From: JAJDZL01 sp965221175
GTDB taxonomy: Bacteria; Pseudomonadota; Gammaproteobacteria; Arenicellales; JAJDZL01
Assembly (NCBI GenBank): GCA_965221175.1
Contig: OZ244867.1
Coordinates: forward strand, 1,922,001 to 1,986,000
Length of the DNA: 64,000 nucleotides
Reading direction: 5' to 3'
Part shown: one piece after another, positions 1 to 8,476 of the stretch
Position numbering within the stretch: the first letter of the stretch is position 1
How the letters are laid out: each line of letters begins with the position of its first letter
Position numbers and translations under genes: made by a program
Notes under the pieces: generated by a model
Database searches by the model: none
What the model was told of the DNA's origin: nothing
What the model saw: only the letters and a program-made list of their open reading frames with translations

Positions 1-797
1 ATCTTTCCAACACTCCACATGATCGCGTAATTACCGCGACGCGCGGAAATCATGGGCAGTCGGTTGCCTTTGCAGCAGGCCTTTTCGACAAAAGAGCAAC
101 AGTCGTATTCCCACACGGAAACAGCGCCTCCAAAATCGCCGCTATGCGCGCTCTGGGTGCAGAGCTGATTGAATACGGTCGAGACTTTTCCGAGGCACAC
201 GAATATGCTCACCAGCAGGCCAGACAGCAGGGACTTCACTTTGTCCCCTCGTTCGACCGAAAACTAGTAGTCGGCGTCGCTTCTTATGCCCTGGAACTGT
301 TTCAGGCAGTGCCCAACCTCGACGCGGTTTATGTACCGATCGGCCTAGGTTCGGAAATTTGTGCGGTTATTGCCGCTCAAGAAGCGTTAGGAATTGAAGT
401 TGAAATCATCGGCGTGGTCGCTGAAAATGCACCCGCCTACGCGCTTTCGTTTGAACAGGGAAAGGTTGTCCAAACTGACTCTGCTGATACTTTGGCCGAT
501 GGCGTCGCGGTTCGCATACCCAACCGTGAAGCACTGAAAATCATACTCGAATATGTATCCCGAATTGTTCGCGTATCGGAACTTCAGATTGCAAACGCAA
601 TGCGCCACTATTTCACGGATACACATCATGTAGTCGAAGGAGCGGGAGCTTCAACCTTGGCGGCTTTGCTCAAAGAGAAAGATCTCATGGCCGGGAAACG
701 CGTTGCGATCATTGCCTCTGGCGGCAACGTGGATCTGGACTTGTATAAGAGCATACTGAACCAAGAATTTCCCGAAATGCCGACACCACAATCTTGA
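1..797 (+). CDS. Threonine/serine dehydratase-like PLP enzyme, N-terminus outside the window
   Basis: The frame is open from the left edge (first full codon at base 3), so the start and the PLP-binding lysine are missing. The visible part begins with ATRGNHGQSVAFAAG, the asparagine/glycine loop of fold-type II PLP enzymes, followed by SASKIAAMRALGAEL and a glycine loop VPIGLGSEICA that binds the cofactor phosphate. The C-terminal VEGAGASTLAAL and IIASGGNVD segments are typical of threonine/serine dehydratases that lack the regulatory ACT domain. Expected reaction: deamination of threonine or serine to a 2-oxo acid in the cytoplasm. The loop differs from the GGGGL form of classical IlvA/TdcB and is nearer the enzymes often found in amino acid or osmolyte degradation clusters. 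The substrate is therefore unsure. An MttB-like gene follows after 37 bases on the same strand, so the two may be co-transcribed. Confidence 0.8.
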   Translation, partial: LSNTPHDRVITATRGNHGQSVAFAAGLFDKRATVVFPHGNSASKIAAMRALGAELIEYGRDFSEAHEYAHQQARQQGLHFVPSFDRKLVVGVASYALELFQAVPNLDAVYVPIGLGSEICAVIAAQEALGIEVEIIGVVAENAPAYALSFEQGKVVQTDSADTLADGVAVRIPNREALKIILEYVSRIVRVSELQIANAMRHYFTDTHHVVEGAGASTLAALLKEKDLMAGKRVAIIASGGNVDLDLYKSILNQEFPEMPTPQS

Positions 798-834
798 AAT
801 TGCACTTTTATCTTAATACGCAGCTGCTGCCCAA

Positions 835-2382
835 ATGCGAAGAAAATCCGGCCAACGTTCCAAACGCAATCCTGATGCAATTCCAAGACTGAAGTGGCGC
901 AAGGTAGTCAATCCTTACGCTCCGTTGGAAATTCTTTCCGAGGATCAGATTGAAGCCATTCATGCGGCATCTTTGGAGGTTCTACGGGATTCAGGCATTA
1001 AGTTTTTGAGTGCCAAAGCTTGCAAAATTCTTCAATCAGTGGGGGCAGAAGTCAATAATTCTTCGAACATGGTGCGGTTTGACCCAGCTCTTGTGGAGGA
1101 ATTGATTGGCAGCGTGCCGCCAAGCTTTACCCTGACCGCCCGAAATCAAGAAAGATCTCTGGAAGTCGGCGGCCGGAATATCAATTTCTCAACCGTGGGT
1201 GGCCCTAGTTTTGTTTCCGACTTAGACAGAGGCCGCCGAAGTGGTACCTTGGCAGACTTGGAGGATTTCTTCAAAATTGTCCATGAACTTGAAATATTTC
1301 ACTTGGCTGGATCGAATTCGTTTGAGCCTTTAGACCTTCCGGCCGAATCGCGGCATCTCGATAAATACCTTGCCGCGACCACCTGCCACGATAGAGTCTG
1401 GATAGCGAATATGATTGGGGCTTACCGAGCTCGCGACGCGCTTGAGATGCTCGCCATAGTCCATCGCATGGATTGGGAACAGTTGAAGAAGCGGCCAGTG
1501 ACGATGGGCAACATCAATGTCAATTCTCCTCGACAAGTCGATGAATCCATGTCGGATGCCCTGACTGAATTTGCGCTTGCTGGACAGCCTGTACTTGTGA
1601 CTCCCTTTACACTATTGGGAGCAATGGCACCGACTACCATGGCGGGCGCATTAGTCCAACAAAATGCTGAGGCACTCTCATGTATTGCCCTTTCTCAGGC
1701 AATTCATCTCGGATCACCCATTATTTATGGCAGTTTTTCCAGCAATGTGGACATGAAGACCGGCTCTCCGGCATTCGGCACGCCGGAATATGTACGAACG
1801 ACTCTTGCCAGCGGTCAGCTCGCAAGGCGATATTCCTTTCCATTTCGCTCCAGCGGGTCGAACGCTTCCAACGCTCCCGACGAACAGTCCGCGTACGAAA
1901 CCTGCATGTCCGTTTGGGCCGCAGTCATGGCACATACGAACCTGCTGCTGCAAGGAGGCGCGTGGCTCGAAGGCGGGTTGGTTGCGTCATTTGAAAAACT
2001 GATTATTGACGCAGAAATTCTACAGATGATGGCGAAATCTCTCGAACCCATTGTGGTGAATGAAGATACGCTGGCAGTCAATGCAATTGCTGATGTCCCT
2101 CCGGGAGGACATTTCTTTGGTTCACCACACACCATGGAACGCTATCAAGATGTGTTCTACACTCCCCTTTTGTCTGACTGGCGAAATTTCGAAACCTGGC
2201 AAGACGATGGCGCACTTCACGCATCCAAACGAGCCAACAACATTTGGAAATCACTTCTGCAAGAATATTCCCGACCGGCGCTAGACGAAGGAATCTTGGA
2301 GGAACTGAAGAGTTTTATCGAACGGAGGAAATTGGAGATAGCAAACGGACAGGAAGACACAGTGCTCCACAGTCGAGATTAA
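835..2382 (+). CDS. Trimethylamine methyltransferase (MttB) superfamily protein, without pyrrolysine
   Basis: A 515-residue protein of the MttB superfamily, which transfers methyl groups from quaternary or tertiary amines to a corrinoid protein. Family landmarks are the N-terminal EILSEDQIEAIHAASLEVL helix, GTLADLEDFFKIVHEL, the LVTPFTLLGAMAPTTMAGAL segment and the C-terminal PPGGHFFGSPHTMERYQ. The frame runs through without an internal TAG, so this is a pyrrolysine-free member. Such members act on substrates like glycine betaine or other N-methyl compounds in characterised cases; the substrate here is not known. No corrinoid protein or activating enzyme lies next to it. It follows the dehydratase closely on the same strand. 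No clear ribosome binding site is visible at the chosen ATG, so the exact start is uncertain. Confidence 0.85.
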   Translation: MRRKSGQRSKRNPDAIPRLKWRKVVNPYAPLEILSEDQIEAIHAASLEVLRDSGIKFLSAKACKILQSVGAEVNNSSNMVRFDPALVEELIGSVPPSFTLTARNQERSLEVGGRNINFSTVGGPSFVSDLDRGRRSGTLADLEDFFKIVHELEIFHLAGSNSFEPLDLPAESRHLDKYLAATTCHDRVWIANMIGAYRARDALEMLAIVHRMDWEQLKKRPVTMGNINVNSPRQVDESMSDALTEFALAGQPVLVTPFTLLGAMAPTTMAGALVQQNAEALSCIALSQAIHLGSPIIYGSFSSNVDMKTGSPAFGTPEYVRTTLASGQLARRYSFPFRSSGSNASNAPDEQSAYETCMSVWAAVMAHTNLLLQGGAWLEGGLVASFEKLIIDAEILQMMAKSLEPIVVNEDTLAVNAIADVPPGGHFFGSPHTMERYQDVFYTPLLSDWRNFETWQDDGALHASKRANNIWKSLLQEYSRPALDEGILEELKSFIERRKLEIANGQEDTVLHSRD

Positions 2383-2411
2383 TGCCGATTTATTCCGGGG
2401 AAAATCGCCAT

Positions 2412-3458
2412 TCAAACAGATTCCGCTACTCTCGATTGCTCCTGTCCCGCATTGACCTGATCAGAGATTAGCTCAATCCAGTTTTTGAACATGATCTTGC
2501 CTTGTGAGGTCCACGTGTTCTGTACAGTGGGCAGAATTTCGGACTCAGGAAACACGGGCAATGCGTCGCCTTTTTCCATGGCATCCATAAAAGAAAGCCG
2601 ATATTCATCCAGTTTCGCCTTCGCAGAAGTAGCGAGATAATGCTCAGGGTACTGTGGATAATCACTACGTTCGCCAGCCACCAATCGTCTGATTTCGCGG
2701 TTATATTCCTTGAGAAGACTAACTGAATCGTATTCGGGATGACCTTGTAAAAAAATCCACTTGAAACCGTCTGAACTGACTGCAATGTGAAAGTCGGCTT
2801 CCTGACTGTGAGCGAGAATTCGTATTCCAAATTCTTTTAGTTGCTGCGCCTTCATTTCAAAAACATGCGAACGAGGTACGTCGAACTGATCAGCCATTCC
2901 ATTGACTAGCAGGTGTTTTGCATCGGTTATTTGATGCGAAAAAACACCCCATCTTTTTCCAGGCAAACATCGCGTTCTTTGAATGCCGTGAAAGATGTTT
3001 AGTATTGCATGCGACGCCAGACACGAACACAGGATTGTCGGTACATTACGATCAGCCCAGTGGATCACTTCCTCAAATTCAGGCCAGAATTTTTCGTCTT
3101 TCAAGTCTGCAACACCCGGATTCGCACCCGTAAGTACAAGACCATCCAAATCTCTTTCTCCAATATCCGAAAATGAATCGTAAAATCGCTCAACGTATTC
3201 CAGCGCACCGGCTTCTCGCCCTAACCCGCCAATCGTAAATGGATGCACATAAATCAGAGTATTGTCAGCAGCCGCGGCAATCAATCTGATGAATTGTCTT
3301 TCAGTCGCTCGCAATGCACGATCCGGCATCATGTTTAGAAATCCAATATGGATTTCTGACAAAGTCGAATTCCATACTTCATCAGGAGCAAGAGTTTGGA
3401 TCCCTTCTTCCTGAAGACTGTTCCAAGCGGCTATTTCTCGATCGCGTACAAGTGGCAT
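2412..3458 (-). CDS. metA: Homoserine O-acyltransferase, MetA family
   Basis: 348 residues of the MetA (HTS) family, which acylates homoserine at the start of methionine synthesis in the cytoplasm. Recognisable are IHIGFLNMMPDRALRATERQF near residue 35, LDGLVLTGANPG near 105, the nucleophile region ILCSCLASHAIL near 142, and the histidine/glutamate pair in LQGHPEYD near 236. The usual sequence after the catalytic cysteine is CWGAQA, so CSCLASHA is divergent and the acyl donor (succinyl- or acetyl-CoA) cannot be read from sequence. Some relatives have been characterised as serine or homoserine acetyltransferases. It is the last gene of the leftward run and lies 21 bases after a P-loop ATPase gene. 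It converges on the MttB-like gene with a 29-base gap. Confidence 0.88.
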   Translation of the reverse strand: MPLVRDREIAAWNSLQEEGIQTLAPDEVWNSTLSEIHIGFLNMMPDRALRATERQFIRLIAAAADNTLIYVHPFTIGGLGREAGALEYVERFYDSFSDIGERDLDGLVLTGANPGVADLKDEKFWPEFEEVIHWADRNVPTILCSCLASHAILNIFHGIQRTRCLPGKRWGVFSHQITDAKHLLVNGMADQFDVPRSHVFEMKAQQLKEFGIRILAHSQEADFHIAVSSDGFKWIFLQGHPEYDSVSLLKEYNREIRRLVAGERSDYPQYPEHYLATSAKAKLDEYRLSFMDAMEKGDALPVFPESEILPTVQNTWTSQGKIMFKNWIELISDQVNAGQEQSRVAESV

Positions 3459-3479
3459 GGCAGAGCTTCGGTTTACAGT

Positions 3480-4325
3480 TCAGTCATCCGATTCGAGTAC
3501 AGAACAGACGAGCTCGATGAAATCCTTCTCGTCTCGTACATCATCTATTTTTTCTGCGGGTACGGTATAGCCGTACTCTGAGGCTATCGCTTCGTACTTC
3601 GGGCGTCGACTTCGCATTAGATCGGGGAATATCCAGCGTACAAACTCATCTGGATCAATCTGCTCGCAACTGTCGAGGCCACTCTGTTCCAGAAACTCAT
3701 TCAACTTGAGATCCAAATATTCAGGCTCATAAAAAAGCGGTTTTGGATGTTTTTCCTGTCGATGGATAATTTCCGTTTCAAGTTCTTCTTTTGCAGATAA
3801 ATACACAATCAAAGTGTGCTTGTAGAGGTGTTCCAACACTCGGTTGTCGTTCAACTCGCAAATGCTGCCACTGGAATCATTGACAAAATGTTCGTATCCG
3901 TAAATTACATGCGCCTTGTGAATAAACTCACCTACATCCAGCATCGTTTGAACTTCTGCATCTCGATGTAACTTCTGGCGTCTTCGAAATTCTTCCAGCG
4001 CGAGTCCTCCACGCGACTCGTCGCCGAGTTTTCCGAGGAATTTTGACAGTAGTTCAAGGTTATCGAATGTCATGGCACTGCCGATGTATATCGAATCGCT
4101 GCGCAATAAGTCTCGAAGAAAATCGACTTTCATCGCCTTCTCTTTGATATTGTCCAGTATGGGTTCATACATGTATCTCGTTCCGATTCGATAATCCGCC
4201 GAAAAATGAAACCAAGAGGTAGACGGTAGTTTCCGCGCAAGCGTAGTTTTGCCGGCACCGGACATACCGATGAGGGTTACGGATTTTCGGTTCATGGACC
4301 GAAACTGATTACCAGTTAGTTTCAT
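3480..4325 (-). CDS. P-loop ATPase/kinase-like protein of unknown role
   Basis: 281 residues. A Walker A motif GMSGAGKTT sits near residue 20, immediately after an extended N-terminal beta strand (SVTLIG), as in small nucleotide kinases. There is no second obvious family signature. A later segment, LIVYLSAKEELETEII, resembles the region after Walker B in kinase-like ATPases. No membrane segment or signal peptide is present. The start may be the ATG at the given position or the internal one (MNRKSVTLIG) ten codons on, which puts the P-loop closer to the N-terminus, as is common. The gene is 21 bases ahead of metA on the same strand, so a link to methionine or sulfur metabolism is possible but not shown. 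I do not recognise a named gene. Confidence 0.75.
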   Translation of the reverse strand: MKLTGNQFRSMNRKSVTLIGMSGAGKTTLARKLPSTSWFHFSADYRIGTRYMYEPILDNIKEKAMKVDFLRDLLRSDSIYIGSAMTFDNLELLSKFLGKLGDESRGGLALEEFRRRQKLHRDAEVQTMLDVGEFIHKAHVIYGYEHFVNDSSGSICELNDNRVLEHLYKHTLIVYLSAKEELETEIIHRQEKHPKPLFYEPEYLDLKLNEFLEQSGLDSCEQIDPDEFVRWIFPDLMRSRRPKYEAIASEYGYTVPAEKIDDVRDEKDFIELVCSVLESDD

Positions 4326-4393
4326 TGTTATCGGTTTTTCAGCAAGTGGAATTAGTTAAACTGGTTTACAGAACTCAAATGAATTCCCCTGAA

Positions 4394-4648
4394 TTACTGC
4401 AGCAGTAAATCCAGTTCGTTCTGCGCGTCTAGTGTACAAAGATCATCAAAACCCCCAATGCTGACGGAATCAATGAAAATCTGGGGTACCGTGCTTTTAC
4501 CACCACTACGCTCCAACATTTCATTTTTTCGAGCCGCATTGAAAGTGACGTTATACTCTTGAAATTCCGTACCCTTTTTCTTTAGCATACGTTTAGCGGA
4601 ATAACAATTACCGCAAAACGAACTCGTATAAATTTCAACTTTAGCCAT
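4394..4648 (-). CDS. grxC: Glutaredoxin with CGNC active site
   Basis: 84 residues with the thioredoxin fold of glutaredoxin 3. It has VEIYTSSFCGNCYSAKRML at the N-terminus, the cis-proline segment STVPQIFID near 53-61 and the glycine pair IGGFDDL near 64-70 that binds glutathione. The family usually has CPYC; here it is CGNC, so the proline that tunes the cysteine pKa is gone while both cysteines remain. It is a cytoplasmic glutathione-dependent thiol oxidoreductase. It sits 6 bases after dut on the same strand, so the two are likely co-transcribed. Confidence 0.88.
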   Translation of the reverse strand: MAKVEIYTSSFCGNCYSAKRMLKKKGTEFQEYNVTFNAARKNEMLERSGGKSTVPQIFIDSVSIGGFDDLCTLDAQNELDLLLQ

Positions 4649-4654
4649 CTAGTT

Positions 4655-5134
4655 CTATCCGATTCCTGTATGTCCAAATCCCCCGCTGGCACGCTCGCTG
4701 GCGTGAAATTCATCCACTTCCACAAGTTCGGGGCGAATTACAGGAACAAATATCATCTGGGCAATTCTGTCCCCTGGATGCACAGTGAAATCTTCCGTCC
4801 CTCGATTCCAGCAGGATACGAAGACCTGTCCCTGATAATCCGAATCAATGAGCCCAACAAGATTGCCAAGCACAATACCATGTTTGTGACCGAGCCCAGA
4901 CCTTGGCAGTAGAACCGCCGCTACTTCGGGATTACGAATATCAATGGCTATTCCCGTGGCAATCAGTTCACAACCGGAGGGACGAATCAACAATGCACTG
5001 TCGACGCACGCCCTCAGGTCCAACCCTGCTGCACCAGAAGTGGAATACTCGGGCAGGGGTATGGACTTACCCAACCTGTCATCGAGTATTTTGTAGAGAA
5101 CCCTTTGCATGAAATCGAACAGATATTTGTTCAA
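4655..5134 (-). CDS. dut: dUTP diphosphatase
   Basis: Up to 159 residues of trimeric dUTPase, which hydrolyses dUTP to dUMP and diphosphate. The five family motifs are present in order: AAGLDLRA (1), PRSGLGHKHG (2), GLIDSDYQGQV (3), PGDRIAQMIF (4) and the C-terminal ASGGFGHTG arm (5). The gene overlaps the end of coaBC. The first ATG gives a 56-base overlap; the internal ATG eight codons later (MQRVLYKIL) gives 32 and is also plausible. The coaBC-dut pair is a conserved arrangement in gammaproteobacteria. The overlap implies translational coupling. Confidence 0.95.
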   Translation of the reverse strand: MNKYLFDFMQRVLYKILDDRLGKSIPLPEYSTSGAAGLDLRACVDSALLIRPSGCELIATGIAIDIRNPEVAAVLLPRSGLGHKHGIVLGNLVGLIDSDYQGQVFVSCWNRGTEDFTVHPGDRIAQMIFVPVIRPELVEVDEFHASERASGGFGHTGIG

Positions 5135-6311
5135 TCAACTGCCCTGCTACTTCCGTTTTCAAAGCTGGGCCCAACGTCGTTACTCCAGCACGGTCAATGA
5201 GCTCAATCGTGTTGAAATCCGAGCCAAGCGCTTCGTCTACATTATTTGCAGCAATCAGATCGACTCCTTTAGAAAGGAGTTTCCGTCTCCCTTCAGTAAT
5301 CAGATTCTCTGTTTCCGCTGCAAAACCGACTGCGAACAAATTGGGATGCTGTTTCTTCACCTCGGCCAGAATATCGGGGTTTCTCACGAGTTCCATTTGC
5401 AAAGCGTCTGTATTCCGTTTTTTTATTTTTGCAGTCGAGATCTTTGATGGTCTGTAATCGGCGACAGCTGCTACTGAAATGAAAATCCCGTGATCGTTAA
5501 GATTATCTTGCACGACATCCAACATTTCCTGCGCATTCGTAACGCGTAGTAATTGGTGTACAGAAACCTGATTCGAGGATGTCGTCGGTCCGGAGATAAG
5601 AGTCACTTCAGCCCCGGCTTTAACGGCTGCATCGGCAACCGCAAACCCCATTTTACCTGAACTCCTGTTGGAGATACCGCGCACCGGATCGATCGCTTCC
5701 CAAGTTGAACCAGTTGTGATCATCACCTTGATTCCTTTCAGCGGTCCATCGGCAAAGATATTGCCCAAACGATCCACAATTTCTTCTGGCAGCAGCATCC
5801 GGCCTGGTCCCGTTTCACCGCAAGCTTGATCTCCCACGCCAGGACCCAGTATGGATACTCCCTGACTTTGCAACTCCTGGATGTTTTTCTGTGTCGCTTT
5901 ACTGTCCCACATCACCGTGTTCATTGCTGGCGCCACAGCTATAGGACAATCCGCCGCAAGACACAGCGTAGACAACAAATCATCGGCAAATCCGTGCGCT
6001 AGCCTCGCCATAAACCCGGCACTTGCAGGGGCTACGACAATTGCATCTGCCCAACGTGCCAGTTCGATATGTCCCATCCCTGCCTCGGCAGCTTCGTCGA
6101 ACAATTCGCTCCTGACTGGATTAGCGCTAACTGCCTGCAATGTTAGGGCAGAAATGAATTGTGCGGCATTTTGAGTCATTACAACCCGTACATTCGCTCC
6201 TTGCTCACGTAGTCTTCGGACTACTTCTGCGGACCGATAGGCGGCTATTCCACCTGTCACGCCTAGTAAAATACATCTGTTTTTGAGTTGGCTATACTGC
6301 ATTTGAGTCAC
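5079..6311 (-). CDS. coaBC: Bifunctional phosphopantothenoylcysteine decarboxylase / phosphopantothenate-cysteine ligase
   Basis: 410 residues, the usual length for this coenzyme A biosynthesis enzyme. The N-terminal flavoprotein decarboxylase (CoaC) half begins with ILLGVTGGIAAYRSAEVVRRL and contains the PAMN substrate motif (IAVAPAMNTVMW) near residue 125. The C-terminal CoaB synthetase half has MITTGSTWEAIDPVRGISNRSSGKMG, the conserved nucleotide and phosphopantothenate site, and later AVAAVADYRP. It is the first gene of the leftward coaBC-dut-grx-ATPase-metA run and is divergent from rpmB, with a 104-base intergenic region that must hold both promoters. Confidence 0.96.
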   Translation of the reverse strand: MTQMQYSQLKNRCILLGVTGGIAAYRSAEVVRRLREQGANVRVVMTQNAAQFISALTLQAVSANPVRSELFDEAAEAGMGHIELARWADAIVVAPASAGFMARLAHGFADDLLSTLCLAADCPIAVAPAMNTVMWDSKATQKNIQELQSQGVSILGPGVGDQACGETGPGRMLLPEEIVDRLGNIFADGPLKGIKVMITTGSTWEAIDPVRGISNRSSGKMGFAVADAAVKAGAEVTLISGPTTSSNQVSVHQLLRVTNAQEMLDVVQDNLNDHGIFISVAAVADYRPSKISTAKIKKRNTDALQMELVRNPDILAEVKKQHPNLFAVGFAAETENLITEGRRKLLSKGVDLIAANNVDEALGSDFNTIELIDRAGVTTLGPALKTEVAGQLIEQISVRFHAKGSLQNTR

Positions 6312-6340
6312 AAATTTTGCTTTGTCCAGTGCACTCGACT

Positions 6341-6369
6341 TTGATTAATACGTGTCAATAGTATAGAAT
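6341..6369 (+). promoter_or_regulatory. Probable sigma-70 promoter of rpmB-rpmG
   Basis: TTGATT at 6341-6346 and TAGAAT at 6364-6369 are separated by 17 bases and lie about 45 bases upstream of the rpmB ATG. Match to the consensus is good but was judged by eye only. Confidence 0.45.
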
Positions 6370-6415
6370 GTGCGGTTTCTTTGACAAACATCAATATTAA
6401 TGGTCTGGGATCAAG

Positions 6416-6652
6416 ATGCCAAAAGTTTGCCAAGTTACCGGGAAAAAGACCGTTAGCGGCCACAACGTGTCACACGCGCACAACAAGACGAAGCGAAAAT
6501 TTCGTCCCAATCTCCACTATCGACGTTTCTGGGTAGAAAGCGAAAATCGTTGGGTGAAGCTTCGCCTGACGCAGAAAGGAATTCGTACCATCGACAAGAA
6601 TGGTATCGATACCGTACTGGCGGATTTACGTGCAAGCGGAACAAAAATTTAA
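6416..6652 (+). CDS. rpmB: Ribosomal protein bL28
   Basis: 78 residues, full length for bL28 of the large ribosomal subunit. It starts MPKVCQVTGKKTVSGHNVSH and contains the hallmark TKRKFRPNLHYRRFWV. The gene forms the standard pair with rpmG, which starts 21 bases downstream, and is divergent from coaBC as in many gammaproteobacteria. Confidence 0.98.
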   Translation: MPKVCQVTGKKTVSGHNVSHAHNKTKRKFRPNLHYRRFWVESENRWVKLRLTQKGIRTIDKNGIDTVLADLRASGTKI

Positions 6653-6673
6653 CCACTAGTTGAGAGGCTGATC

Positions 6674-6829
6674 ATGCGAGAAAAAATCAAACTGGAATCT
6701 TCCGCTGGAACCGGTCACTTTTACACGACTAGCAAAAACAAGCGCAATACAGAAGGAAAACTTGAACTGAAGAAGTATGATCCAGTCGCTGGAAAGCACG
6801 TCATCTACAAAGAAACAAAACTTCGATAA
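6674..6829 (+). CDS. rpmG: Ribosomal protein bL33, cysteine-free form
   Basis: 51 residues starting MREKIKLESSAGTGHFYTT and ending YKETKLR. This is bL33 of the large subunit. The two CxxC pairs found in zinc-binding paralogues are absent (no cysteine at all), which is the zinc-independent form typical of proteobacteria. An SD-like GAGAGG lies just upstream of the ATG. It is the second gene of the rpmBG operon and ends 39 bases before the convergent desaturase gene. Confidence 0.96.
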   Translation: MREKIKLESSAGTGHFYTTSKNKRNTEGKLELKKYDPVAGKHVIYKETKLR

Positions 6830-6868
6830 GTTCCAGGTCCGACTCCATAAGGAGTTCAGGAATCAATA

Positions 6869-8041
6869 TCAGGCGCTGACGCTACCTTTCAACCGAATCG
6901 AAAACCGCATCAGCGCTTCTATGCCGGAGGCTTCCGCATTCCGGCACCAATCATCTAGAGAATTGCGCATCGTTTCGTAGGAAGGCGATGATCTGGTTGC
7001 AATGTTGTGCAACGATTCTTTCATTAGATAGACTTTCTGCAGGCGTTTGTTCGTTGCCAAGAAATGTCGTAATCGTTCCTGATTTTTCTCACTCAGCATT
7101 GACCTTTCCGCATCAAGCAGGCGTTTCGCTTTTTTTAAGAGTTTCTTGGTGTCTCCTGAAGCTGATCGAATCTCCTCTCGGCACACATCATCAATCACTT
7201 CACGAACATAGTTAGACAGAACCTGAAAACGGTTCGATACAAATGCTTTGACGGTTTCTGCGTCACAGGTATGCTTGCCTGTATGATAGGTAATAACAGG
7301 AATTTTCCTGTGCACCTTCAGCAATCTCATTGCACTCAATAATCGTACATACCACCAGCCCAGATCAATTTCCCAGCCACGTGCAGAAAATTGTGCGGAA
7401 CTCGCATAGGCATGATGATTGTTGTGCAATTCCTCACCTCCAATCAACAAACCCCAAGGGACAATATTACGGCTGGCATCTGGAAGATCGAAATTCCGGT
7501 ATCCTGCGAAATGTCCCACACCGTTGATGACTCCAGCAGCCCAGAAAGGTATCCAGATCATTTCAACAATCCAAATTGCCAGTCCGGCAATGATGCCAAA
7601 AAGATAGAGATTCAATCCAAGGAGAATTAACAAACCGAGATTCGGATGCCCTGCGTAGATGCGTCTTTCAAGCCAATCATCTGGAGTGTTCTTTCCGAAT
7701 TTTTCCAGAATGCCCGGTGATCCCGCAGCTCGCCGATATAGAATCCATCCACCCCAAAGAACTGCATGAATTCCGGACCTCTGTGGGCTATGCGGATCAT
7801 CATCCATTTCAACCGTGGCGTGATGCTTTCGATGAACTGCCACCCACTCCTTGGTTACGATTCCTGTCGTCAACCACAACCAGAAACGAAAAAAGTGACT
7901 GAGAACAGGATGAAGTTCCAGCGCGGAATGCGCTTGACATCGATGAAGAAAAATCGTTACTGAAACGATTGTCACGTGGGTGAGGGCAAACCCAATCAGT
8001 ACGTAACCCCACCATTCGAGTTCAAAAAAAGGAAAATCCAC
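6869..8041 (-). CDS. Membrane fatty acid desaturase with long C-terminal extension
   Basis: 390 residues. The first 240 form a delta-9-type acyl (CoA or lipid) desaturase with the three di-iron histidine boxes: HRCQAH near residue 33, HRKHH near 69 and HNNHH near 208. Hydrophobic segments around 10-30, 45-60, 130-155 and 155-170 place it in the inner membrane. The remaining ~130 residues are charged and helical and end in WCRNAEASGIEALMRFS, a tail also seen in other proteobacterial desaturases and reminiscent of the C-terminus of ISL3-type transposases. The function of the tail is not known to me. infA lies 20 bases upstream on the same strand. Confidence 0.9.
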   Translation of the reverse strand: MDFPFFELEWWGYVLIGFALTHVTIVSVTIFLHRCQAHSALELHPVLSHFFRFWLWLTTGIVTKEWVAVHRKHHATVEMDDDPHSPQRSGIHAVLWGGWILYRRAAGSPGILEKFGKNTPDDWLERRIYAGHPNLGLLILLGLNLYLFGIIAGLAIWIVEMIWIPFWAAGVINGVGHFAGYRNFDLPDASRNIVPWGLLIGGEELHNNHHAYASSAQFSARGWEIDLGWWYVRLLSAMRLLKVHRKIPVITYHTGKHTCDAETVKAFVSNRFQVLSNYVREVIDDVCREEIRSASGDTKKLLKKAKRLLDAERSMLSEKNQERLRHFLATNKRLQKVYLMKESLHNIATRSSPSYETMRNSLDDWCRNAEASGIEALMRFSIRLKGSVSA

Positions 8042-8061
8042 CCTACCTATCCGTCAAATAA

Positions 8062-8289
8062 CTAACGTTCGTACCGTTCTCGATAAACAATTCGACCTTT
8101 TGTAAGGTCGTAGGGAGTCAACTGAACAATCACTCGGTCACCGCGCAAAATACGAATATAGTTCTTACGCATCTTCCCTGAAATGTGGGCGGTGACAATA
8201 TGGTCATTATCTAACTTAACTCTAAAATTGGTATTCGGTAGTGTTTCAAGAACAGTACCATTCATTTCTATCTGATCTTCTTTCGGCAC
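8062..8289 (-). CDS. infA: Translation initiation factor IF-1
   Basis: 75 residues of the S1/OB-fold factor IF-1, which occupies the A site of the 30S subunit during initiation. It has KEDQIEMNGTVLETLPN at the N-terminus, the GKMRKNYIRILRGDRV core and the LTKGRIVYRER end. The start codon is GTG, not ATG. Its upstream region (8290-8476) is shared with the divergent hemJ gene and should contain both promoters. Confidence 0.97.
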   Translation of the reverse strand: MPKEDQIEMNGTVLETLPNTNFRVKLDNDHIVTAHISGKMRKNYIRILRGDRVIVQLTPYDLTKGRIVYRERYER

Positions 8290-8476
8290 GATGTTAGGAT
8301 TAGTCTCCTATGTAAACTGACACTATTAGCGAAAGTATAAGCCATTAAGCCACGGCATCGTTATTTGTATTATTGGATTAAATAGTAGCAAAACTCAAGG
8401 GATTCATGAAATTCGTCAGAATCTGTCAACTACGCTAGCGACGGAAAGCGCCCGGCGGGTAAGATTTACAAATATA

